Source: RYN-230 sp963834705 (GTDB lineage Bacteria > Actinomycetota > Actinomycetes > Streptosporangiales > Streptosporangiaceae). From it: DNA of 64,000 bases. Where the stretch lies: contig CAWICV010000012.1 of assembly GCA_963834705.1 (NCBI GenBank), forward strand, positions 124,001 to 188,000. Direction: 5' to 3'. The notes below the pieces were generated by a model. The model saw only the letters and a program-made list of their open reading frames with translations. It did not search any database and was not told the DNA's origin. The translations under genes and the position numbers were made by a program. This document shows positions 56,168 through 64,000 of the stretch, in pieces; position 1 is the first letter of the stretch; every line of letters starts with the position of its first letter.

Positions 56168-56388
56168 GCCGCCGCGATCAGCACGTAGAACGTGCTGCCG
56201 CGGTGGGCCGCCGCCACCTGCACGGCCGGCCGCGGGAACCGCACCACCCAGGTCACCTTCCTGGTCTTCGCGTTCATCAGCTGCGGCGCCCCGGAGCGAC
56301 CGGTATCCAGGGCCAGCGCGATTATGCCAGCCGGCGATTCGGCCACCGAGCGGGCGAAGTCGCTGACCGGGCGGCCGGCCGGCCCGGG
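56164..56388 (-). pseudogene. C-terminal fragment, possibly of a secreted beta-propeller-like protein
   Basis: A frame opens just after the stop of the SGNH hydrolase and reads RPVSDFARSVAESPAG, IIALALDTGRSGAPQLMNA, KTRKVTWVVRFPRPAVQVAA, ending FYVLIAAA. Codons are G/C-ending and the strand-rich pattern resembles the last blade of a propeller, but there is no start with a ribosome site except a weak GTG at 56346. Best read as the 3' relic of a larger gene; a real 60-aa protein is not excluded. Confidence 0.35.
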
Positions 56389-57234
56389 TCAGGACGTGGG
56401 TTGCTCCAGCGGCCCCAGGCCCAGGTCAAGTGCAGTCGAGGGCGCTGGCGTTCGGCTAAATGGGAGCAGTTGCGGGCGTTTCGGCGGGATGCCGTCGCCG
56501 GAGGAGCGGCCACGGATCCGCCTGCCTACCCAGGGGGCGGCGTGCACCCGGGCCCAGCGGGCGTCCATCCGGCGCGCGGACAGCCAGCCGGCCGCCGCGG
56601 AGCGCGCGGCCTGGTCCAGCGGCGGCCACGGCTCGCGCCAATCCTCGTCCACCGGAAAGCCGAGCACTTCGCTGGCGCGCAGCGCGACCCGGCGGTGCCC
56701 GTCGGCGGTCAGATGCAGCCGGTCAGCGCCCCACGCCCGCGGGTCGTGCAGCACCGGCATGGACCACAGGTCCACCACGTGGCACTGGTGCCGGTCGGCG
56801 ATGGCGCGCAGGTGCATGTTGAACGCCGCCACCTTGCCCCGGATCAGCCGGAGCACCGGGAACCGCGGATCGAAGCCGGTGAACATCAGCACCGGGCAGC
56901 CGGCCTGCTGCAGGGTGACGATCACCCCGTCGAACTCGGCGGCCAGGGCGTCCGGGTCGGCGCCCGGCCGGAGCATGTCGTTGCCGCCAGCGGCGATGCT
57001 GACCAGGTCGGGCCGCAGCGAGATGGCTACCGGGACCTGGTCGTCGGCCACCTGGCGGAGCGTCTTGCCACGAACCGCCAGGTTCGCGTAGCGCAGGCCC
57101 GGCTGCCTGATGTCGAGGCGTTCCGCGAACCGGTCGGCCCAGCCGCGGTAGCCACCGTCCGGTGCGGTGAGATCGTCGAGTCCTTCGGTGAAACTGTCCC
57201 CGAGCGCGACATAGGAGCGAATCTCCGTGGTCAC
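56389..57234 (-). CDS. SGNH/GDSL-type hydrolase
   Basis: 281 aa from GTG 57234, preceded by AGGAGG. Block I with nucleophile Ser in SYVALGDSFTEGLDD, block II Gly near LAVRGKTLRQV, block III Asn in VSIAAGGNDMLRPG, and block V Asp/His in WGADRLHLTADGHR. A typical esterase or deacylase; no signal peptide, so likely cytosolic. The C-terminal 60 residues are basic and Pro-rich, beyond the usual domain. GTG 57300 would add 22 unrelated residues. Confidence 0.9.
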   Translation of the reverse strand: MTTEIRSYVALGDSFTEGLDDLTAPDGGYRGWADRFAERLDIRQPGLRYANLAVRGKTLRQVADDQVPVAISLRPDLVSIAAGGNDMLRPGADPDALAAEFDGVIVTLQQAGCPVLMFTGFDPRFPVLRLIRGKVAAFNMHLRAIADRHQCHVVDLWSMPVLHDPRAWGADRLHLTADGHRRVALRASEVLGFPVDEDWREPWPPLDQAARSAAAGWLSARRMDARWARVHAAPWVGRRIRGRSSGDGIPPKRPQLLPFSRTPAPSTALDLGLGPLEQPTS

Positions 57235-57365
57235 GTGTCCTCCTACCCCTCCCATCCATTGTGCGCCGGGCGCACCACCGCATCGTGACCGTGCACGCAC
57301 GTGTCGTCCGTGATCCAGGCAGCACCCTAGGGAAGGCGGCGGCCGGCCGCCTCACCCGGAGCGAG

Positions 57366-58741
57366 TTAACCCGCGCTGGCCGCCTCGCTGGTTGACGGCA
57401 AAGCGCTGGTCAGGGGTGGGCTGAGCTGGACGACCAGCAGGTCGCACGGCGCCTCGCTGGCCAGCTGGGCGGTGGCCAGCGCGTCTGCGCCGGCCAGCAG
57501 CGCGCCACGGCCGGCCCTGGGCCTGCGGCGCGGCCGGGGCCTGGTGCGCGGACGCGGACAGCAGCCGGTGCCCGGTGGACAGGATGATGATCCCGACCAG
57601 CACCACGCCGGCGCCGATGTAGAACGGCAGGTGGACGTTGTAGGCGGCGGCCAGCCGGGCCGCCACGTACGGGGCCAGCCCGGCGCCGATGAACCGGATG
57701 AAGCCGTAGGCGGCCGACGCGACCGGCCGCTCCACCGGGGCGACGGTCATCACCGCCTGCGTGGTGACCGTGTTGTTGATGCCGATGAACGCGCCGGACA
57801 CGATCACCGCTGTGATCAGTACCGGCCGGCTGGTCGTGCCGAGTGCGATGACCAGCACGTCGATCGCGAACAGGGTCAGGTTCAGGTAGAGCGTCCGGGC
57901 CACGCCCAGGCGGCGTTCCAGCCGGGGGGCGACGAAGATGGCGAAGATAGCCACCAGCACGCCCCAGCAGGTGAACACGTAGCCGAGCTGGTGGGTGTTC
58001 AGGTTCATCGGGAAACGGCGCGTAGCCGAGCACGGTGAAGAACGCCCAGTTGTAGCACAGCGCGGTCAGCCCCATGGTGAGCAGTCCGCGGTGCCGCAGC
58101 GCCCGCAGCGGATCCAGGATCGACGTGCGGTGCGCCGGTTTCGGTGCCTTCTCGACCAGGACCAGCGTGGCGATCAGCGCGATCGCCATCAGCACGGTGA
58201 CGCCGAAGAACGGGCCGCGCCAGCTGATCGCGCCGAGTTCGCCGCCGACCAGCGGGCCGAGCGCGATGCCCACGCCCAGCGCGGTCTCGTACAGGATGAT
58301 GGCGCCCGCGAACCCGCCGCTGGCCGAGGCCACGATGACGGCCAGCGAGGTGGCGATGAACAGCGCGTTGCCCAGACCCCAGCCGGCCCGGAAGCCGACG
58401 ATCTCGCTGATGCCGCTGGAACTGCCGGCCAGCGCGCTGAAGATCACGATCAGCACGAGGCCGGCCACCAGCGTGCGTTTGGCCCCGATCCGGGTGGACA
58501 CCCAGCCGGTGACCAGCATGGCCACCGCGGTCACCACCAGGTAGCTGGTGAACAGCAGCTCGACCTGGCTGGGGCTGGCGTGCAGCTTGTCCCGCAGCGC
58601 GGGCAGGATCGGGTCTACCAGGCCGATGCCCATGAACGAGATCACGCAGGCGAACGCGACCGCCCAGACCGCCTTGGGCTGGTGGAACGGGCTGACCCGG
58701 TTTGGCTTGGCTGTGCTGGCGGTGCTGACTGGGCCGGTCAC
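57366..58741 (-). pseudogene. MFS drug-efflux-type transporter, frameshifted
   Basis: Begins as a 14-TM/12-TM MFS exporter from GTG 58741 (FACVISFMGIGLVDPILPAL; motif A VTGWVSTRIGAKRTLVAGLV). After VLGYAPFP the reading frame shifts: an extra C in the run cgtttcccgatg (near 58008-58015) moves translation out of frame, while the next frame continues perfectly with MNLNTHQLGYVFTCWGVLVA and five more helices. Near 57500 the third frame becomes coding-like (ALLAGADALATAQLASEAPC, DLLVVQLS) up to TAA 57366, suggesting a second shift. Inactive, or a sequencing error. Confidence 0.75.
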
Positions 58742-59199
58742 CGGGCGCTCACCTCGGCCAGTGCGGCCAGCGCGGGCAGGGCCATGGCCAGCGCGGTCTG
58801 CTGCCCGGGCGGGAGGGTGCCGAGCAGATCGGTGACCCGGGCCGCGCGGGCCGCGCGCCTGCTGGCCACCAGGGTCTCCCCCGCCGCGGTGACCCGGACG
58901 TTCACCACCCGTGCGTCGCCCGGATCGCGGAACCGCTCGGCCAGGCCCTGGACTTCCAGCCGGGAGATGAGCTGAGTCATGGCCGGCTGCGTGACGTGCT
59001 CGCTGTTGGCCAGGTCGGTCAGCCGGCTGGCGCCGTCCCGGGACAGCCGGGCCAGGGTGAACGCAGCTGTGGGACTCAGCTCACCGGGCACCGCCAGGCG
59101 GCGCCAGTTCGAGAGCAGGCGCTCCAGGACCGCGGAGAACTCGGCGCAGTCGATGGGCGGCGCGGTACGGGGCGTGCTGACTTCCTGCGTAGCGTCCAT
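58738..59199 (-). CDS. MarR-family transcriptional regulator
   Basis: 153 aa. Winged HTH with LSPTAAFTLARLSRDGASRL, TDLANSEHVTQPAMTQLISR and wing RFRDPGDARVVNVRVTAAGE. Its stop overlaps the GTG of the MFS gene (GTGA), the usual MarR-exporter operon, and it likely represses both in the absence of a toxic ligand. An AT-rich stretch with repeated tatat/agtt elements lies at 59207-59233 directly before the start and may hold promoter and operator. Confidence 0.92.
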   Translation of the reverse strand: MDATQEVSTPRTAPPIDCAEFSAVLERLLSNWRRLAVPGELSPTAAFTLARLSRDGASRLTDLANSEHVTQPAMTQLISRLEVQGLAERFRDPGDARVVNVRVTAAGETLVASRRAARAARVTDLLGTLPPGQQTALAMALPALAALAEVSAR

Positions 59200-59204
59200 G
59201 GCGG

Positions 59205-59236
59205 CAACTATATCACGCAGTTATATATCTTCCTTA
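59205..59236 (-). promoter_or_regulatory. AT-rich promoter/operator candidate of the MarR-MFS operon
   Basis: About 30 bases rich in A+T (aactatatcacgcagttata then tatcttcc), sharply unlike the flanking DNA, 6-37 bases upstream of the MarR start. Read leftwards it contains TATAACT and ATATAGTT, in an AACT-N9-AGTT dyad. Position suits a MarR autoregulatory site. Confidence 0.45.
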
Positions 59237-59328
59237 TGCACCGGGCGTGCGCACCAGATCCGTGGAAGTGCCGTGAGCATGATCCACATGGCGCGGGACG
59301 CGCGGGCAAGTGCCCCTAGTCATCTTGG

Positions 59329-61035
59329 TCACGGCTGGACACGGGCGAGAACCAGGGTGACGTCGTCTTCGCCGTGCGGGCCGAGTTCCTGGGTGACGGC
59401 CTCACAGCAGTCGTCCAGCGTCCCATCGGGACGGGCCAGCGCCGCGGCGAGCGCGTCCCGCAGCGCGGTGATGCCGTCCTCCAGCGACCGGGCGCGGGTC
59501 TCCACCAGGCCGTCGGTGTACAGCGCGAGGACCGCGCCCGGCGGCAGCCTGACCTCGGTGGTCTCCACCGAGCCGGCGCCCAGGCCGAGCGGCAGCCCGG
59601 CGGGCAGCTCGAGCAGCCGGGCCGGGCCGTCCGGGCCGGCCACCGCAGGCGGTGGATGGCCGGCCGCGGCGATCACGCAGTCGCCGCGCGCCGTGTCCAC
59701 CACCGCCGCGACGCAGGTGGCGAACGGGGCGCCGGGCAGGCTGGCCGCCATCCGGTCCAGCTTGCGCAGCACCTCGCCGGGTGGCAGGTCCAGCTCGGCC
59801 AGGGTGTGCGCGGCGGTGCGCAGCTGCACCATCACCGCGGCCGCTTCTGGCCCGTGCCCCATCGCGTCGCCGACGATCAGCGCGGCCCGGCCGCCGGGCA
59901 GCGCCACGATGTCGTGCCAGTCCCCGCCGACCACGGACAGGCCGACTGGCAGGAATCGGTGCGCCACCTCCAGGCCCGCCGGGATCTTGGACTCGGCCGG
60001 CAGCATGCCCTGCTGCAGTGCGACGGCGGACCGCCGCTCCCGGTCGTACAGCCGCGCGTTGTCGATCGATACGCCAGCCCGCGACGCCAGCTCGTCGGCC
60101 GCGGCGATATCCGCGGGCCCGAAGCTCGGGCTGCTCGGCGCCCGGCAGAACGTCATGCAGCCGAGCACCAGTCCTCGCGCGGTCAGCGGCATGGCCAGGA
60201 ACGACGCGTAGCGGGCGGTGAACTCCAGGCCCCCGGGACGGCGGGCCAGCCGCTCGGCGGTATCCGGGTCCAGCTCGTCGAACACGACCGGGCGGTTGCT
60301 CCGCATGGCCCGGTAACTGGGCGAGGCCTCGCTCAGCACCAGCACCTCGTTCGGCGGCAGCAGGCTGTCGGTAACCTCCGCGGGCTGGCCGACCACGCGG
60401 GCCACGATGCGGCGCACCACGGTGGTCGCCCCGGCCTGGTGCCGCCCCGCCTCGTCCGCGGCGAGCAGCCGCTCGGCGACGAAGATGGAGGCCGCGTCGG
60501 CGAACGCGGGCACCGAGAGGCTGACCACCTCACCGGCGGTGCGGGGCAGGTCCAGGGTGGTGCCGATCAGGTCACGCGCGTGCCGCAGCCAGTCCGAGCC
60601 GATGACCAGGGTGGCGTGCTGCGCGATGACCAGCACCCCGGAACCGGGCCCGGCCAGTGGCTCACACCGGATGGCGACCGGCCCGCTGCCGCCGGCGAAT
60701 GCCATAACCACGGTCGAGGTCCAGACCCGGCCCGCGCGCACCTCGGCCAGGGCCTCGCCAGCCAGCTGACGCTGGCCCGGGCCGGTCAGCAGCACGTCCC
60801 GCAGATCACGCCCGGTGACCGTGGCCGCCGGGTGGCCGAACAGCCGCTCGGCGGTCACCGGCCAGGAGTCCACCCGCCCGTCCGGGTCCATGGTGAACGC
60901 GGCCAGGCCAGCCAGGTCCGGCGCGCGCCGCCGCGGCAGCACTGGCCGGTCATCACCGGCCCCCCAAGACTCCACCAGCACCTGCACCATTCCTGCCGAC
61001 AGGCCCCGTCGGCTACGGGTGGCCACTTCGGGCAT
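59329..61035 (-). CDS. PAS-GAF-SpoIIE (PP2C) serine phosphatase
   Basis: About 568 aa if ATG 61035 is used; ATG 60990 is an alternative and the frame stays open to 61266. Domains: PAS-like about 30-140 (FTMDPDGRVDSWPVTAERLF), GAF about 155-320, and a SpoIIE/RsbU PP2C domain to the end with GGDWHDIVALPGGRAALIVG, GDAMGHGPEAAAVM, LALYTDGLVETR and EDDVTLVLAR as metal-binding blocks. It likely dephosphorylates an anti-anti-sigma factor in a stress cascade, in response to signals at PAS or GAF. No anti-sigma factor gene is adjacent. Confidence 0.9.
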   Translation of the reverse strand: MPEVATRSRRGLSAGMVQVLVESWGAGDDRPVLPRRRAPDLAGLAAFTMDPDGRVDSWPVTAERLFGHPAATVTGRDLRDVLLTGPGQRQLAGEALAEVRAGRVWTSTVVMAFAGGSGPVAIRCEPLAGPGSGVLVIAQHATLVIGSDWLRHARDLIGTTLDLPRTAGEVVSLSVPAFADAASIFVAERLLAADEAGRHQAGATTVVRRIVARVVGQPAEVTDSLLPPNEVLVLSEASPSYRAMRSNRPVVFDELDPDTAERLARRPGGLEFTARYASFLAMPLTARGLVLGCMTFCRAPSSPSFGPADIAAADELASRAGVSIDNARLYDRERRSAVALQQGMLPAESKIPAGLEVAHRFLPVGLSVVGGDWHDIVALPGGRAALIVGDAMGHGPEAAAVMVQLRTAAHTLAELDLPPGEVLRKLDRMAASLPGAPFATCVAAVVDTARGDCVIAAAGHPPPAVAGPDGPARLLELPAGLPLGLGAGSVETTEVRLPPGAVLALYTDGLVETRARSLEDGITALRDALAAALARPDGTLDDCCEAVTQELGPHGEDDVTLVLARVQP

Positions 61036-61210
61036 GCCACGCCCATTCCGTCCCGAAGTGCTCCGGCCCGGCGCACCCATTGCCCAACCGTGCGCTATCG
61101 TGCAAGCGGAAATGTACCGCACCACCCTGGGCAAATAGGGCCCGTACGGCACGATGTGGCGCCGGAACGTGGCCGGGGAGCACCCGCACGCATGAGGAGA
61201 GCGACAGATC

Positions 61211-62032
61211 ATGGCTGGCCAGCCGGACTGGGTCCCACCGGGTGTGGACACCAAACGGGCGAACATCGCCCGGGTTTATGACTACTTGCTCGGCGGCACC
61301 CACAACTTCCTGGCCGACCAGGACCTGGCCCGGGCGATGACCGCCGTCGACCCGAACATCCGGGCCGGCTCGCGGGAGAACCGGGCGTTCCTCGGCCGGG
61401 CGGTGCGCTGCCTGGCCGCGGCCGGGATCCGCCAGTTCCTGGACATCGGTTCCGGCATCCCGACCCAGGGGAACGTGCATGAGGTGGCACAGCAGGCCGC
61501 GCCGGGCGCCCGGGTGGTCTACACCGACGTGGACCCGGTGGCCATCGCGCACAGCAAGGCGCTGCTCGACGGCAACCCCGACGCCGACATCATCAACGCC
61601 GACCTGCGTGAGCCGGAGAAGATCCTGGCCCACCCCACCACCCGGGAGCTGATCGACTTCAGCCAGCCGACCGGGCTGCTGCTGGCCATGGTGCTGCACT
61701 TCATCTCCGACGCCGAGGATCCGTGGGCGATCGTGGCCACGCTTCGGGACGCGCTCGCGCCGGGCAGCTTCATCGTGCTGAGCCACGTGGAAAACGAGAG
61801 CCGGCCGGATAAGGCCCAGGCCGCGGAAAAGGTCTATAACCGCAGCGTGGCCACCAGCGTGCAGTTGCGCTCGCGGGCCGAAATTCTGCGTTTCTTCGAC
61901 GGATTCGAGGTGCTGGATCCCGGCTTGGTCTACATCCCGCAGTGGCGGCCCGACTCCCCGGCCGACGTACCGGACGACCCGAGTAAGTTCTGGGTCCGGG
62001 TCGGCGTGGGGCGCAAGGGACCGGCCAGCTGA
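61211..62032 (+). CDS. SAM-dependent methyltransferase, PF04672 type
   Basis: 273 aa. Start PDWVPPGVDTKRANIARVYD followed by YLLGGTHNFLADQDLA is diagnostic of this actinobacterial family. SAM-binding motif FLDIGSGIPTQGNVHEVA, acidic position in VVYTDVDPVAIAHS, and ADLREPEKIL. The substrate is unknown for the family. ATG 61211 is preceded by GAGGAGAGCGAC. Divergent from the SpoIIE phosphatase, with about 175 bases between the starts. Confidence 0.92.
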   Translation: MAGQPDWVPPGVDTKRANIARVYDYLLGGTHNFLADQDLARAMTAVDPNIRAGSRENRAFLGRAVRCLAAAGIRQFLDIGSGIPTQGNVHEVAQQAAPGARVVYTDVDPVAIAHSKALLDGNPDADIINADLREPEKILAHPTTRELIDFSQPTGLLLAMVLHFISDAEDPWAIVATLRDALAPGSFIVLSHVENESRPDKAQAAEKVYNRSVATSVQLRSRAEILRFFDGFEVLDPGLVYIPQWRPDSPADVPDDPSKFWVRVGVGRKGPAS

Positions 62033-62097
62033 CCAGCCGCTGGCGGCACGGAATGGGCGTTTTGCCACGCCCCGCCCAGCCCGATTGCGTACACCGG

Positions 62098-62895
62098 TCA
62101 GGCCGCCCGGCCGCGGGTGCGCCTGCTGAGCAGGTAGGCCAGGCCGCCGAGGAGCAGCAGACCCAGGCCGCCCAGGGTGAGCCGGAGCGCCGCGCCGTCC
62201 AGGGCCGGCGCCGGGGCCAGACTGGCCGCGGCGCACACCGAGGTGGCCAGGATCAGCTTCTGATAGTGATCCAGCAGGCGGATCCGCATGGCCTGCACGG
62301 TCAGCGTGCCGCGGGCCCCGGTGAACTGGCGGTTCAGCATGATCACGGCGATGTCCGGGACGACGATCCGGGTGTTCGGCGCCGCGCTGGCCGGCAGCGC
62401 GATCGTGCGGTGCCCGGCCTGCGAGATCCGGCCCTGGTCGATCCGCGATGTGCCGGACGCGGCCCGGGCCCGGGTGTCGAACCGGCACGAGGACGACGCC
62501 AGCTGGGCGCGCAGCACGGTCCGCCCGGGCAGCGAGACGGCTAGGGCGGGGATCCGCGACGAGGCGCTGGCCGGGCCAGCCGCGTCGGTGATCAGCCCGG
62601 TGCCGAGCAGCCCGGCCGCGTCGGCGTTGGGCAGGATCACCGGGGAACCGCCCGAGTACGACGCCTCGCCCACCGGCTGGGTGCTCATCCGGCCGGCCGC
62701 GTAGACCGCGTACGACTCGTTCATCGGGGTGCCCGCGGCGGCTGGGGCCGCGCCCGCCACCACTGCCCCCGCCACCACTGCCCCCGCCACCACCGCGCCC
62801 GCCACCACCGGGCCCGCCACCACCGGGCCGGCCAGCCGCCCCGCACCCCCGGTCCGAAACCCTGCCGCCCGCAGTGCGCTGAGCATCCGGCTCAT
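62098..62895 (-). CDS. Surface-anchored choice-of-anchor P family protein
   Basis: 265 aa; ATG 62895 has GGGGGGA upstream. The signal-peptide core is built from six VVAGA/VVAGP units encoded by a 15-base tandem repeat, ending AAPAAAGTP. The secreted part (SYAVYAAGRMSTQPVGEASY, then SSCRFDTRARAASGTSRIDQ) resembles actinobacterial choice-of-anchor P proteins, whose typical features are a hydrophobic C-terminal helix and basic end, here LGGLGLLLLGGLAYLLSRRT. Probably held in the membrane with its body outside. Function unknown. Confidence 0.78.
   Translation of the reverse strand: MSRMLSALRAAGFRTGGAGRLAGPVVAGPVVAGAVVAGAVVAGAVVAGAAPAAAGTPMNESYAVYAAGRMSTQPVGEASYSGGSPVILPNADAAGLLGTGLITDAAGPASASSRIPALAVSLPGRTVLRAQLASSSCRFDTRARAASGTSRIDQGRISQAGHRTIALPASAAPNTRIVVPDIAVIMLNRQFTGARGTLTVQAMRIRLLDHYQKLILATSVCAAASLAPAPALDGAALRLTLGGLGLLLLGGLAYLLSRRTRGRAA
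62756..62830 (-). repeat. 15-base coding minisatellite, five copies, in a signal peptide
   Basis: Five consecutive units of gccaccacYgcSccc-type sequence (62756-62770, 62771-62785, 62786-62800, 62801-62815, 62816-62830); the first two are identical. They encode VVAG(A/P) repeats forming the hydrophobic core of the secretion signal. Copy number changes keep the frame but alter core length. Confidence 0.85.
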
Positions 62896-63220
62896 CGTTC
62901 ATTCCCCCCGCACGGCCCCGCCCGGCCGTCGCCATGCCCCGTCCGGTTCATACCCCGCCCGGCGCTGTGAGCCAATCTAACTTTAGGTAGTGGAACACTA
63001 GCCCAAAGTCATCAAGCAGGCGGCCGGGAACGGCCCACGGAATGCCGCGGGCATGCTGTCCCCGTTCGGTGGATGGAGAGAAATGAGCAACCCAGTCTGT
63101 GACTTTGAATAATCGAATGGGAGCATTCAGTTACTACTGGTGGGCCGGCAAGTGCAACGCCGGTTCACCGCACCGGGGGTCTGCCGGGCCTCTTCCGCCG
63201 CCAGCCGCCACACTGGTGCC
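62896..63220. other. 325-base intergenic region
   Basis: Between the divergent choice-of-anchor P and HAD genes. It includes an AT-richer stretch (62970-63140, for example taactttaggtag-like and gaataatcgaatggg) likely to hold both promoters. No gene or strong repeat was seen. Confidence 0.4.
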
Positions 63221-63928
63221 ATGAACGCTCCGGTGAGCTACCACGAGCCCCCGTCCCCGGTGTTCCTCTTCGATCTCGACGGCACCCTGATCGACAGCGT
63301 GTACCAGCACGTGATGGCGTGGCACGCGGCACTGCTCCGGCTGGACATCGACCTGTCGGTGTGGCGCATCCACCGCCGGATCGGGATGAGCGGCGGGCTG
63401 TTCGTGTCCGCGCTGATCCGGGAGACCGGGCTGGCGCTGTCCGAGGCGGACATCGAGATGCTGCAGCAGGCGCACGCGGAGGGTTACCTGGCCCGGGCGG
63501 ACACGGTCCGCGCGCTGCCCGGGGCGGCCGAACTGCTGCAGGCGCTGACCAAGCGCGGGGTGCGCTGGGCCATCGCGACCAGCGGCCGCCGCGCCACCGC
63601 GGGCCATGCGCTAGGCCTGCTCGGGCTGCCCGAGGACACCCCGATGATCACCCGGGACATGGTGCGCCGGGCCAAGCCCGACCCGGACCTGTTCCTGGCC
63701 GCGGCGGCGCTGCTCGGTGTGGCGCCCCGGCATGCGTTTGTCGTGGGCGACAGCGTATGGGACCTGCTGGCCGCACGCCGGGCCGGCGCCATCGGGGTGG
63801 GCCTGATGTCCGGCGGCTACGGGCGGGAGGAACTGGAACGGGCCGGTGCATACCGGGTCTACGCCGATCCGGCCGACCTGCTCGCCCGGGCCGACGAACT
63901 CGGCGTCCGCGACCTGGTCATCCAGTAG
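63221..63928 (+). CDS. HAD-superfamily hydrolase (phosphoglycolate phosphatase-like)
   Basis: 235 aa from ATG 63221. Motif I FLFDLDGTLIDSVYQHVMAW, a four-helix cap domain (about 20-90), motif II WAIATSGRR, motif III Lys in RRAKPDPDLFL and motif IV VVGDSVWDLLAARRAG. Small-molecule phosphatase of the subfamily I cap type; substrate unknown. The frame is open upstream from 63140, but the upstream codons lack family similarity. Confidence 0.92.
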   Translation: MNAPVSYHEPPSPVFLFDLDGTLIDSVYQHVMAWHAALLRLDIDLSVWRIHRRIGMSGGLFVSALIRETGLALSEADIEMLQQAHAEGYLARADTVRALPGAAELLQALTKRGVRWAIATSGRRATAGHALGLLGLPEDTPMITRDMVRRAKPDPDLFLAAAALLGVAPRHAFVVGDSVWDLLAARRAGAIGVGLMSGGYGREELERAGAYRVYADPADLLARADELGVRDLVIQ

Positions 63929-64000
63929 ACGGGCTCCCGCCGAGTGCTCAAATACTCGCCGCTGACCGCCACCGCGGCGGATACGCGAGCCCGCGCGCAT

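Noticed and set aside
62756..62830. Tandem repeat considered as a CRISPR-like array
   Set aside because: Units are 15 bases, directly adjacent without spacers, and in frame within a signal peptide.

Overview
The window is about 70 percent or more G+C, with strong G/C bias at third codon positions, many GTG starts and frequent ATGA/GTGA gene overlaps. Together with an aa3-type cytochrome oxidase (cta) cluster, Acidothermus-like secreted GH5 cellulases with CBM2 modules, DUF4235, choice-of-anchor P and PF04672 methyltransferase genes, this points to a soil-type actinobacterium. The order cannot be fixed from the sequence; Streptosporangiales or Acidothermales-like lineages are plausible. No rRNA, tRNA or CRISPR array was recognised, and no complete transposase or integrase.

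Layout. 1-4.7 kb: a coupled two-gene module, a TIR/one-TM/beta-propeller protein followed by a SLOG-like/four-TM protein (candidate NAD- or nucleotide-based immune module). 4.7-11.8 kb: a partly decayed cellulose-utilisation locus with two GH5+CBM2 cellulases, a LacI regulator, and remnants of a CBM2 protein, a sugar-binding protein, an FKBP and an FnIII-CBM2 enzyme. 11.8-16.1 kb: a membrane pseudokinase divergent from an HTH/NB-ARC/TPR (STAND) regulator. 16.1-21.2 kb: AraC-VOC pair, HAAS-type membrane protein, a response regulator orphaned by a deletion that also clipped an ABC-2 permease, and a RecQ stub. 21.2-25.2 kb: DinG-type helicase divergent from an acyl-CoA synthetase. 25.2-31.8 kb: LolA/RseB-like protein plus ABC exporter, divergent from an OmpR regulator, a membrane protein and a sensor kinase.

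31.8-39.1 kb: cta operon, read right to left: cupredoxin-like protein, ctaC, ctaD, ctaE, ctaG, small TM protein, ctaB, and a second paralogous small TM protein. Divergent from it (39.5-42.8 kb) is an OmpR regulator, kinase and TlpA-type thioredoxin set, which suggests redox or respiratory control. 42.8-46.9 kb: glycoconjugate operon (DegT aminotransferase, epimerase, GT28 transferase) divergent from a NodB deacetylase. 47-51.4 kb: HtrA protease with a G/Y/Q/P-rich tail, DapE, arginine deiminase, cupin. 51.5-53.6 kb: envelope and stress genes (DUF1508, YihY, DUF4235, MscL). 53.6-59.2 kb: LysR/aminotransferase pair, SGNH hydrolase, frameshifted MFS exporter with MarR regulator. 59.3-64 kb: SpoIIE phosphatase, PF04672 methyltransferase, choice-of-anchor P surface protein, HAD phosphatase.

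A recurring theme is gene decay: at least six truncated, deleted or frameshifted genes lie among intact ones, several at apparent deletion junctions.
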